DNA of 64,000 bases. Source: Sphingomonas sp. Leaf10. Its GTDB lineage: Bacteria > Pseudomonadota > Alphaproteobacteria > Sphingomonadales > Sphingomonadaceae. Location: NCBI RefSeq assembly GCF_001421245.1, contig NZ_LMKE01000027.1, positions 17,741-81,740 on the forward strand. Direction: 5' to 3'. The translations under genes were made by a program, and so were the position numbers. The notes beneath the pieces were generated by a model. It was not told the origin of the DNA and made no database searches. It saw only the letters and a list, made by a program, of their open reading frames with translations. Positions 1 through 7,259 of the stretch are shown piece by piece. The stretch's first letter is position 1. Every line of letters begins with the position of its first letter.

Positions 1-1374
1 GGCTCCAACAGCATGTGGGGCGGGCGCTTCGCCGAAGGCCCGTCGGCGGTGATGCGTGAGATAAACGCATCGATCCCCTTCGACAAGCGGATGTGGCGAC
101 AGGATATCGCCGGGTCCAAGGCGCACGCAACGATGCTGGGCGCACAGGGGATCGTCGATGCGGCGGACGTAGCGAAGATCCTCGAAGGGCTGGAGGCCGT
201 GGCGGCCGACTATGCCGAACAGGGCGTGCCCGACGACCTGACGCTCGAAGACATCCACATGCTGACCGAGGCGCGGTTGGCCGAGAAGATCGGCCCCGTC
301 GCCGGGCGACTGCATACCGCACGCTCGCGCAACGATCAGGTCGCGACCGATTTCCGGCTGTGGACCCGCGACGCGATCGACGCGGTCGACGCGGCGCTCG
401 GGCAGTTGCAGGCGGCGCTGCTGGTGCGCGCCGAGGAACATGCCGCCACCGTCATGCCCGGCTTCACGCACCTTCAGGTCGCGCAGCCGGTGACGCTCGG
501 CCATCACCTGATGGCCTATCACACGATGATCGCGCGCGATCGCGGGCGCTTCGCCGATTGCCGGGCGCGGCTGAACTACAACCCGCTCGGATCGGCGGCG
601 CTGGCCGGGACCGGCTTTCCGCTCGATCGCCATGCGACGGCGGCGGCGCTGGGCTTTGCCGGGCCGACGGTCAATTCGCTTGATTCGGTCAGCGACCGCG
701 ACTTCGCGATCGAATATCTGACCGCCGCCGTGCAATGCTCGCTGCACCTGTCGCGGCTGGCCGAGGAATTCGTGATCTGGGCGTCGCAGATGTTCGGCTT
801 CGTGTCGCTCAGCGACCAATGGTCGACCGGCAGCTCGATTATGCCGCAAAAGCGCAACCCCGATGCCGCCGAACTGGTGCGCGGCCATTCGGGGCGGATC
901 ATGGGCTGCATGACGTCGCTGATGGTGACGATGAAGGGCCTGCCGCTCGCCTATTCGAAGGACATGCAGGACGACAAGCCGCCGGTGTTCGAGGCGACCG
1001 ACCTGCTCGCGCTATCGATCGCGGCGATGACCGGCATGGTCGAAAGCGCGACCTTCCGCCCGGACCGGATGCGCGCGGCGGCGGAGACCGGCTTTTCGAC
1101 CGCCACCGACCTTGCCGACTGGCTGGTCCGCGAAGCGGGCGTGCCGTTCCGCGAGGCGCATCACATCACCGGCCGCGCGGTCAAGCTGGCCGAGAAGAAG
1201 GGCTGCCGCCTCGACGGGCTGACCATCGACGACCTGACCGGTATCGACGACCGCATCCATGCCGGCATCTTCGACGTGCTGAGCGTCGATGCCTCGGTCG
1301 CCAGCCGCAAGAGCTTCGGCGGCACCGCACCCGAACGGGTCCGCGAAGCCATTGCCGTGGCGCGGGGGCAGTGA
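1..1374 (+). CDS. argH: Argininosuccinate lyase, 5' end probably outside window
   Basis: Cytoplasmic enzyme that splits argininosuccinate into arginine and fumarate, the last step of arginine synthesis. The protein opens with [10 protein letters not shown] and carries the fumarase/aspartase superfamily signature [11 protein letters not shown] around residues 275-285, plus the HTARSRNDQ stretch that binds substrate in this family. The first visible ATG is at 13, but codons 1-12 are open in the same frame (G-S-N-S), and family members usually carry several residues before MWGGRF, so the true start is probably left of the window. From the ATG at 13 the protein has 453 residues, close to the normal length. 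Its TGA overlaps the ATG of the following lipoprotein gene. Confidence 0.96.
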   Translation, partial: GSNSMWGGRFAEGPSAVMREINASIPFDKRMWRQDIAGSKAHATMLGAQGIVDAADVAKILEGLEAVAADYAEQGVPDDLTLEDIHMLTEARLAEKIGPVAGRLHTARSRNDQVATDFRLWTRDAIDAVDAALGQLQAALLVRAEEHAATVMPGFTHLQVAQPVTLGHHLMAYHTMIARDRGRFADCRARLNYNPLGSAALAGTGFPLDRHATAAALGFAGPTVNSLDSVSDRDFAIEYLTAAVQCSLHLSRLAEEFVIWASQMFGFVSLSDQWSTGSSIMPQKRNPDAAELVRGHSGRIMGCMTSLMVTMKGLPLAYSKDMQDDKPPVFEATDLLALSIAAMTGMVESATFRPDRMRAAAETGFSTATDLADWLVREAGVPFREAHHITGRAVKLAEKKGCRLDGLTIDDLTGIDDRIHAGIFDVLSVDASVASRKSFGGTAPERVREAIAVARGQ

Positions 1375-1610
1375 TGCGTGCCGTCGCGCTCCTCGCCGTC
1401 GCAATGGCACTGGCCGGGTGCGGGCAGCGGCGCGACCTGCGCCCGCGCGAAAACGCGTCGCTGCCGCCCGCACCCTATGGCGCGACCGCGACGCCGACCT
1501 CGGCCGATCTGCTGAACCCGACGACGCAGCAACGCCCGTCGCGCAGCGACGAATTGCTGACCGAGTCGAAGGAACGCGGCGACGACCCCTTCGCCCTGCC
1601 GCCGCGCTAA
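1374..1610 (+). CDS. Small lipoprotein, unknown function
   Basis: A 78-residue protein. It begins with a short hydrophobic signal ([16 protein letters not shown]) ending in a clear lipobox L-A-G-C, so Cys16 should be lipidated and the rest anchored in the cell envelope. The mature part is polar and rich in Pro, Arg and Ser with no domain I recognise. The ATG overlaps the argH stop codon (A of TGA), so translation is likely coupled to argH. Small lipoproteins following argH are common in alphaproteobacteria; their role is not known to me. Confidence 0.8.
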   Translation: MRAVALLAVAMALAGCGQRRDLRPRENASLPPAPYGATATPTSADLLNPTTQQRPSRSDELLTESKERGDDPFALPPR

Positions 1611-1614
1611 CTGG

Positions 1615-2307
1615 TCAGAAGCTGCCCTGGACGCTGGCGCCCGCGGGCAGGCCGGTAAAGGGCAGCATCGCCGCGCCGTCGCCGGTCATCGCGAAGCGCA
1701 GCGTCCCGTCCTCGTTGATCGTCGCGTCCATCAGCGTGCGGCGGCGTTGACCGTCGGGGACGAGGCGGATGCGCGACTGCTGGCCGATATGCTCGGCGGT
1801 CAGCAACACCGCCGGGGTCGGCGTCGCGACATTGCCCGGCCGCGTCACGCAACTGCCCGGTTCGATCGCGACGCGACCCTCGGCCATCGCCGACCCGGCG
1901 ATCGTCGAGAGGACGGGGATGTCGACCTGCCACGGCATGTCGCAGGCAAAGGGGAGATTGGGTTGCAGCGCCGCCAGTAGCGACGCGTCGGCCGACCCCG
2001 TAACCCGGTCGAGCCGGACCCCGCCCGGCCGCATCAGCGCCTGCCCGCCCAGATCGGTGTCGGGACCGGTCGCGGTCCAGTCGACCGCGAAGCCAAGGCT
2101 GGTCAGGCTGCGAAGCGGCGCGAAATGCCATTCGAGGCGGCTGCCCCCGGCGATGCCGACTTCGCCGTTCCACACGGTGCCGCCGACCCCGCTGCGCCAG
2201 TCATTGTTGCCGATCATCAGGCTGGCGGGCAGCGTCGCGACGATCGCGACCACGAACGAGGCTATGCCGAGCGCGGCGAAGCGGATACTGTGCCGGCGTG
2301 CCTGCAA
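1615..2307 (-). CDS. gspN: Type II secretion system protein N
   Basis: Inner-membrane accessory protein of the type II secretion system. One membrane helix near the N terminus (FAALGIASFVVAIVATLPAS) is followed by a periplasmic domain with the GspN pattern of G-T-V-W-x-G, a W-x-x-x-P-L segment and two conserved cysteines (FACDMPW, PGSCVTRPG). I prefer a TTG start at 2307, which places a short cytoplasmic tail before the helix and does not run into the divergent gene starting at 2325. The frame stays open upstream to an ATG at 2415, which would overlap that gene by 91 bp. It is transcribed away from gspJ and gspK, which lie just beyond the divergent neighbour. Confidence 0.75.
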   Translation of the reverse strand: MQARRHSIRFAALGIASFVVAIVATLPASLMIGNNDWRSGVGGTVWNGEVGIAGGSRLEWHFAPLRSLTSLGFAVDWTATGPDTDLGGQALMRPGGVRLDRVTGSADASLLAALQPNLPFACDMPWQVDIPVLSTIAGSAMAEGRVAIEPGSCVTRPGNVATPTPAVLLTAEHIGQQSRIRLVPDGQRRRTLMDATINEDGTLRFAMTGDGAAMLPFTGLPAGASVQGSF

Positions 2308-2324
2308 CCTCGAAAGACTCGGTG

Positions 2325-3344
2325 ATGCGATCGCGACGTTCGACGCTTGGGCTGTTCCGGGATGCGATGCTGCTGTCGTCCGCGGCATGGGCCGCCTCCC
2401 CCCTGTTGGCTGCACGCCGGGCCAAGCGCTCCGCCGCGTTGCTGGTTCCGCTGACCGGAGACCGAAGCGGTCTGGGGCTTAGCATAGCGAATGCGGCGAG
2501 GCTCGCCGAAACCGATGCCAGCGCGCTGTCGGTCGTCGATACCGGCGGCAGCGCGGCGGGCGCGGTGCGGGCGGCGCGGACGGCGGTGAAGGGCGGGGCG
2601 ACGATGCTGCTGGGGCCGCTGTCCGCCGAAGAAACGCGCGCGGTGGCGGCTGCGGTGTCGGTGCCGGTCGTGGCGCTGACCAACGATGCGGCGGCGCGCG
2701 GCGGTGGGGCGTTCGTGTTCGGCATCACCCCGGCACAGGCGGCGTCGGCGATCCTTGGCTATGCCCGGTCGCGCGGGGTGCGCCGGGTGCTGGCGGTCGA
2801 TGACGCCACGCCATGGGCGCGGGCATCGGTGGCGGCGGCCAAGGCGGCGGAGGCCGATCTGGGGCTTACCATCACCGTCGTGCCGCTGGCCAACGGCACG
2901 CTGCCGGCGGGGCTGGAAGCCGATGCGGCGTTCGTGCCGGGTGCGGCGGTGGCGCTGGCGCCCATGCTGAAGACTCGCGGGATGCAGTTGCTGGCGACGA
3001 TGCAGGCGCTTGATTATCGCCCCGACGCGGTCGGCGCGCTGGAGGGGGCGTGGATCGCCAGCCCCGATCCCGAACGCTTCGCGACCTTCGCCACCGAATA
3101 TGCCGCGCGCAACGGCGGCAGGCCCGGGGCGATCGCGGCGCTGGGCAACGACGCGGCGATGATCGCGAAGACGCTGCGCGAGGCCGATGCGATGACCCGC
3201 GAAGGGGTGTTGCGCGACGCCGGGTTCGACGGAGTGACCGGACGGGTCCGCTTCCGATCGGACGGGAGCTGCGCGCGCGACTTCGCGATCCTCGTCCCCA
3301 CCAACGGCGTCTATCAGAAGGTGGCGGAGAGCCGCGGCGCATGA
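2325..3344 (+). CDS. Periplasmic-binding-fold protein, possible penicillin-binding protein activator
   Basis: A 339-residue protein with an N-terminal export signal (MRSRRSTLG, hydrophobic stretch AMLLSSAAWAASPLLAA) that has an RR pair and could be Tat-dependent. The rest looks like a leucine-type periplasmic binding fold: a strand AALLVPLTGDRSG, then GGATMLLGPLS, VPVVALTNDAA, and AIAALGNDAAMIAKTLREA near the end. Such proteins in this group are usually called LpoA-like penicillin-binding protein activators or ABC substrate-binding proteins. No permease or ATPase gene lies nearby. The stop codon overlaps the gspJ start (ATGA), so it is coupled to type II secretion genes, which may say more about its job than the family name. 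The ATG at 2325 is chosen over one at 2298 because it sits at the signal peptide. Confidence 0.68.
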   Translation: MRSRRSTLGLFRDAMLLSSAAWAASPLLAARRAKRSAALLVPLTGDRSGLGLSIANAARLAETDASALSVVDTGGSAAGAVRAARTAVKGGATMLLGPLSAEETRAVAAAVSVPVVALTNDAAARGGGAFVFGITPAQAASAILGYARSRGVRRVLAVDDATPWARASVAAAKAAEADLGLTITVVPLANGTLPAGLEADAAFVPGAAVALAPMLKTRGMQLLATMQALDYRPDAVGALEGAWIASPDPERFATFATEYAARNGGRPGAIAALGNDAAMIAKTLREADAMTREGVLRDAGFDGVTGRVRFRSDGSCARDFAILVPTNGVYQKVAESRGA

Positions 3345-3874
3345 CCCCACGGCGGTCGGGGGAAGCGGGCTTCACCCTGCTCGAACTGATGATCTCGCTG
3401 GGCCTGTTCGCGCTGATCGCGGTCGCCGGGCTGGCGCTGGTCGACAGCGTGATCGGCGTCGACGGGCGGACCGAGGCGCGGCTCGACCGGGTCGCCGATC
3501 TGCAACGTGCGATGGTGGTGATCTCCAGCGACCTCGACCAGATCGCGCCGGGGCCGCTGGGCGGCGATGCGGCGGGGCTGCGGTTCAGGCGCAGTGCGCC
3601 GGGGCTGGGCGGGCCGGCGATCAGGGTCGGCTACCGGGTGACAGACGGGCAGTTGCTGCGCGTGGTCGATGGCCGGGCGCAACTGGTGCTCGATCAGGTG
3701 ACGGCGGCGCGCTGGCGCTATTTCGACGGCGGCTGGCTGGACAGCTGGCCGCCCGCGCCCGACCGCTCGCTCGACTGGCCGCGCGCGGTGGTGGTCGAGT
3801 TGCAGGTCGGCGGCCCCGGCGGCGGCAATTTGCGGCGGGTGGTGACGTTGCCGATCCCGGCCAAGGCCGCATGA
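3341..3874 (+). CDS. gspJ: Type II secretion minor pseudopilin GspJ
   Basis: A 177-residue minor pseudopilin of the type II secretion pseudopilus tip. It has a prepilin signal: short basic leader MTPRRSGEAG, cleavage after Gly, then FTLLELMISLGLFALIAVAG with the Glu at mature position 5. The C-terminal part matches GspJ (R-x-R-x-Y-x-x-x-x-W-L-x-x-W region around WRYFDGGWLDSWPP). The ATG overlaps the upstream gene's TGA, and its own TGA overlaps the gspK ATG. In standard type II clusters J and K follow H and I; here they sit about 40 kb from the rest. Confidence 0.9.
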   Translation: MTPRRSGEAGFTLLELMISLGLFALIAVAGLALVDSVIGVDGRTEARLDRVADLQRAMVVISSDLDQIAPGPLGGDAAGLRFRRSAPGLGGPAIRVGYRVTDGQLLRVVDGRAQLVLDQVTAARWRYFDGGWLDSWPPAPDRSLDWPRAVVVELQVGGPGGGNLRRVVTLPIPAKAA

Positions 3875-4740
3875 CCCGCCCGGTGCCCGATCGCGAGGCG
3901 GGCATGATCCTCGTCAACGTGCTGATGTTCGTGGCGATTGCCAGCGGCCTCGTCCTGCTGATGATCAACCGCGAGGAGGTGGCGCTCGACCGGTCGATCC
4001 GTTCGCGTGAGGCTGCGCGGGCGCTGGCGGTGGTGCGTGGCGGCGAACTGTCGGCATTGTCGGCGTTGCAGCGCGACGCGCGGGTCGCGCCCGAGGCGGA
4101 CTATCCGGGCGAGCCATGGGGCGCGATCAGCGAGAACGGCATCGCGATCGAGGGTGGGCGGTTCGACCTTGCCATCGCCGATGCCGAGGGGCGCTTCAAC
4201 GTCAATTCGGTGCGACGCGAACTGGACCCGATCCCGCAGCTGCTGTTCCTGCGCATCGCCCGCGCGGCGGGGATCGAGGAGGAGAAGGCGGTCGCGGCGA
4301 TCGCGCTGATCCGCGAAAAGGGTCCGGTGCAGGACCTGCGGCCGCTCGCCGTCTTCCTGCCGGGCGAACAGGCGGCGCTGCTGGCGCGGATGGTGACCGC
4401 GCTGCCCGGCGATACCGCGATCAACCTGAATGCGGCGACGCCCGAATTGATGGCGGTGCTGTTCGATCCCGACAAGGCGCAGCGGCTGATCGCATTGCGC
4501 AACCGGCAAGGCTATCTGTCGAAGGACGATCTGGCGCGCGAGGATGTGACCGCACCGGGCGGCACGCGCTTCCAGTCCGACCACTACTGGGTCCGCACCC
4601 GCGCGACGATCGGCGGGACGGTGCAGCAGGGCGCGACGCTGATCCAGCGGGTCAAGACTGATCAGGGCGTGTCGACGGTGCCGGTCGAGCGCTGGCGCAA
4701 CGCGGCCATTCCGCCGGAAGTGCCGGGATTTGGCGGGTAA
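3871..4740 (+). CDS. gspK: Type II secretion minor pseudopilin GspK
   Basis: A 289-residue minor pseudopilin expected to cap the GspI-J-K tip complex. The leader MTRPVPDREAG is followed by a hydrophobic helix (MILVNVLMFVAIASGLVLLM). GspK proteins typically lack the Glu at mature position 5, and here that position is Asn, in keeping with the family. The long globular part includes DAEGRFNVNSV and a helix-hairpin-helix-like segment (INLNAATPELMAVLF), both typical of GspK. It is translationally coupled to gspJ by a 4-nt overlap. Confidence 0.9.
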   Translation: MTRPVPDREAGMILVNVLMFVAIASGLVLLMINREEVALDRSIRSREAARALAVVRGGELSALSALQRDARVAPEADYPGEPWGAISENGIAIEGGRFDLAIADAEGRFNVNSVRRELDPIPQLLFLRIARAAGIEEEKAVAAIALIREKGPVQDLRPLAVFLPGEQAALLARMVTALPGDTAINLNAATPELMAVLFDPDKAQRLIALRNRQGYLSKDDLAREDVTAPGGTRFQSDHYWVRTRATIGGTVQQGATLIQRVKTDQGVSTVPVERWRNAAIPPEVPGFGG

Positions 4741-4744
4741 ATCG

Positions 4745-4767
4745 GCCAAAGTTCACAAAGTTCACAC
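4745..4767 (+). repeat. 23-bp repeat, copy 1 (tandem AAGTTCAC)
   Basis: The sequence GCCAAAGTTCAC-A-AAGTTCACAC contains two AAGTTCAC units in tandem. It recurs in inverted orientation at 62574-62596 with one base changed. It begins 5 bp after the gspK stop. Function unknown; it could be an intergenic repeat or a binding site. Confidence 0.55.
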
Positions 4768-4887
4768 TTGCACGCAGTTGGTGCGCATGTCGTGTTTGGA
4801 GCGGCACAGCGGTGTCAAAGAGCGAGCGCGAATGGCGGCCAGCGGTGATGGTGGCAGGCTTGGCGGTTGTAGGAAAGGGGGGATGGT

Positions 4888-5394
4888 ATGATCGGGTGGT
4901 TGGCGGACTTCCTGCCTTTGGTACAATATCGACAGATACGAGCGCTCCTTTTCCTCGTCGTTCTGGTGACGAGTGGGGCGGCCTCAGCCTCTCAGCCGAC
5001 CGGAAAGACGTTTGGAGCGTGGCACGTTGTAAGCATCTCCAGCCTGTCCGGAACGGAAGGCAACGACCCTTCTGTGATTTTGCCGCAAGGCGATGCGCCA
5101 AACACTTTGCAAGCGAGCTGGACGCAGGGCGGCCCCGTCGTCATATCGTTCGATATCGAGAGATGTCTTGGCGAGAGCGACTTTCAAGCCTCCTACTCCG
5201 TGGAGGTAAAGCGATGGTTGCAGCTGTCCCGTCGTGCAGTCCAGAAGAGACTGCGCGCTGACGTAAATGCGTGGCTCGGACAGGCCAAACTCGCTTGCAG
5301 ATCGACGCCGGCAATCAACACATTCAGGATCGACGGTTTGGACGCCGCAGTTTCCTACTTTACAGATCGGATGCGCTATTTCGTGGCCAATTGA
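4888..5394 (+). CDS. Hypothetical exported protein
   Basis: A 168-residue protein I do not recognise. It has an N-terminal hydrophobic segment (ALLFLVVLVTSGAASAS) after about 18 residues, which looks like a signal peptide with cleavage near the Ala-Ser repeats. The mature part has only two cysteines (ERCLG and KLACRS), which could form a disulfide in the periplasm. A strong purine run (AGGAAAGGGGGGATGG) precedes the ATG and supports this start. The base composition is visibly less GC-rich than its neighbours and the codon choice is looser, which suggests a recent acquisition or a fast-evolving gene. It stands alone between gspK and yraN. Confidence 0.6.
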   Translation: MIGWLADFLPLVQYRQIRALLFLVVLVTSGAASASQPTGKTFGAWHVVSISSLSGTEGNDPSVILPQGDAPNTLQASWTQGGPVVISFDIERCLGESDFQASYSVEVKRWLQLSRRAVQKRLRADVNAWLGQAKLACRSTPAINTFRIDGLDAAVSYFTDRMRYFVAN

Positions 5395-5500
5395 ACTTGC
5401 TTGTCGAGGATTGGTGCGGCTTTGTTTTCGGGGGCTAACCGAGCGACTGACGGCAGAGTTGTCGAACGTGCGTAAGGGGCGACAACTGCCCAAACGCAAT

Positions 5501-5920
5501 TCAATACCCGATCCACGCATTCTCGATATGGCGCGGCGCGGTGCGTGGCGCGAGCAGGATGACGTCGATGCGGATGTCGCAGCCCTCGGCATAGGTCGGC
5601 GCCAGTATCTCCGCAGCTGCCGCCACGCGCGCCAGACGGCGTTCGTCGATCGCATGGTCGAGGTCGGCGGCGGTCGCTCGCGTCTTGACCTCGACGAAGG
5701 CAACGATCGATCCGCGTCGGGCGATCAGGTCGACCTCGCCTGCTTTCGTCCGCACGCGGCGGGCGAGGATGCGCCAGCCCTTCAGCCGCAGCCACCAGCC
5801 GGCGATGCGCTCACCGCGCCGTCCGGCATCGTCGGCGGCGACGCGCGAGGCGCGCGAACGGGGGCGGGGCGGGCGGGCGAGCACGTGGCCGGTTGTGCCG
5901 CGACCGACGCGGCGCGGCAA
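5501..5920 (-). CDS. yraN: YraN family protein (UPF0102, nuclease-fold)
   Basis: A 139-residue member of the UPF0102/YraN family, with a restriction-endonuclease-like core: GRRGERIAGWWLRLKGWRIL, then TKAGEVDLIARRGSIVAFVEVKTR. The Glu, Asp and E-x-K residues form the PD-(D/E)XK-like triad. The biological role of the family is not settled. Start at 5920, one base from the end of the upstream esterase gene, so the two are probably co-transcribed. The first 30 residues are basic and may include an over-long start. Confidence 0.85.
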   Translation of the reverse strand: MPRRVGRGTTGHVLARPPRPRSRASRVAADDAGRRGERIAGWWLRLKGWRILARRVRTKAGEVDLIARRGSIVAFVEVKTRATAADLDHAIDERRLARVAAAAEILAPTYAEGCDIRIDVILLAPRTAPRHIENAWIGY

Positions 5921-5921
5921 G

Positions 5922-7037
5922 TCAGCGCATCAGGCCGGCGGCACGCAATGCCTTTTCGATCGTCGCCTGCACCGTACCGGCGGCGTGGTCGGTAACGCCG
6001 GGTTCGGGCGTGAGGCGTTCGAGCTTCGCACCGCGCGGTGCGGGCGTGGAAGTGGGCGTGGCGGCGGGTTCGGCGGCGGCAGGCTGTTCGACGGCAGCGA
6101 CCAGTCCCCAACTCCGCGCGATCTCGATCGTGCTCGACAGGCCGACGTCGAGCATGAACGGGCCGGCCGCGCCGATGCCGCTGGCGCTGTCGATCGGCAC
6201 GCCGTGGCCCATCGCTAGCACCCGCCATTCCTCGACCAGCGGGGTGCCGGCCGCGTCGCTCCACACGCGGTGCTGCCAGCCAGGCTGGGCGCTGTGATGC
6301 GGCGTGGCGGCGGACAGGCCGTGGACGCCGCGCCATTGATCGATCAGCGCGTCCATATTGGCGACGACGACCGTCGTGTCGGCGGTGCCGTGCCAGACGG
6401 CGACGCGCGGCATCCGCGTCGGCCCCGCCACCGCGCGCACCGCAGCGGCGGCGCCGTCCGCGCTGGGCAAGCCCTGCCCGCGCATCCGCTCCAGCGCGGC
6501 GCGAACGCCGATCGCGGTGCCATAGGGCAGGCCGCCGATGATCGCGCCGGCGGCGAAGCGCTCGGGCCAGGTCGCCAGCAGTACCGCCGTCATCGCCCCG
6601 CCGGCCGACAGTCCGGTAATGAAGACCTTTGCCGGATCTATGCCGTGCGCCGCGACCGCCGCATCGATCATCGCCGCGATCGATTCGGCCTCGCCACCGA
6701 TGCGCGCGATGTCGGCGGTCTCGAACCAGTTGAAGCACATATTGGCGTTGTTGGCGCGGCGCTGTTCGGGGAACAGCACGGCAAAGCCCTGCGCGTCGGC
6801 GAGCGTCGACCAACCGGTGCCATGGTCATAGACCGCCGCATCCTGCGTACAGCCATGGAGTGCCACGACCAGCGCCGCGCCGGGTTTCAGGCCCGAGGGT
6901 ACGTACGTCCGCGCGCGCAGATTTCCGGGATCGGGGGCGAAGCCGGTCAGATCGTGCAGCCGGTCGGGTCCGCCCGGCCGCGCGCCTTGCTGTTGCATCC
7001 GCGACAGGCGGTCGATGGTGGTGGAGAGCGAAACCAT
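5922..7037 (-). CDS. PHB-depolymerase-family esterase
   Basis: A 371-residue alpha/beta hydrolase of the poly(3-hydroxybutyrate) depolymerase/feruloyl esterase type. Visible features: oxyanion region VALHGCTQDA, nucleophile elbow G-L-S-A-G (Ser144), acid region WHGTADTTV, and a C-terminal His in MGHGVP. The C-terminal tail is low in complexity (Ala/Pro/Thr). I chose the ATG at 7037 (MVSLSTTIDRL) because the 56 codons upstream in frame look non-coding. There is no obvious classical signal peptide, so it may be intracellular; the actual ester substrate cannot be read from the sequence. It precedes yraN by one base. Confidence 0.85.
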   Translation of the reverse strand: MVSLSTTIDRLSRMQQQGARPGGPDRLHDLTGFAPDPGNLRARTYVPSGLKPGAALVVALHGCTQDAAVYDHGTGWSTLADAQGFAVLFPEQRRANNANMCFNWFETADIARIGGEAESIAAMIDAAVAAHGIDPAKVFITGLSAGGAMTAVLLATWPERFAAGAIIGGLPYGTAIGVRAALERMRGQGLPSADGAAAAVRAVAGPTRMPRVAVWHGTADTTVVVANMDALIDQWRGVHGLSAATPHHSAQPGWQHRVWSDAAGTPLVEEWRVLAMGHGVPIDSASGIGAAGPFMLDVGLSSTIEIARSWGLVAAVEQPAAAEPAATPTSTPAPRGAKLERLTPEPGVTDHAAGTVQATIEKALRAAGLMR

Positions 7038-7259
7038 GGTCGAAAGCCTTGCCGTCGCGGCACCCCGCTGGCCGCCCGGACAGGATATGGTCCTTATGCT
7101 GCATTGCACAATGGGAAAGCGAAATCCGACTGTTCCGGACCGAGGCGAATTGCCTTGGCCGGGCATTGTTAGCAGCGTGACGCGGGTATGGGTGCGCGAC
7201 GCCACCGCGTACGGACCGATCTGTCCATTCGCCCGGTACCGATTTTCAGCCGCCCTGCA

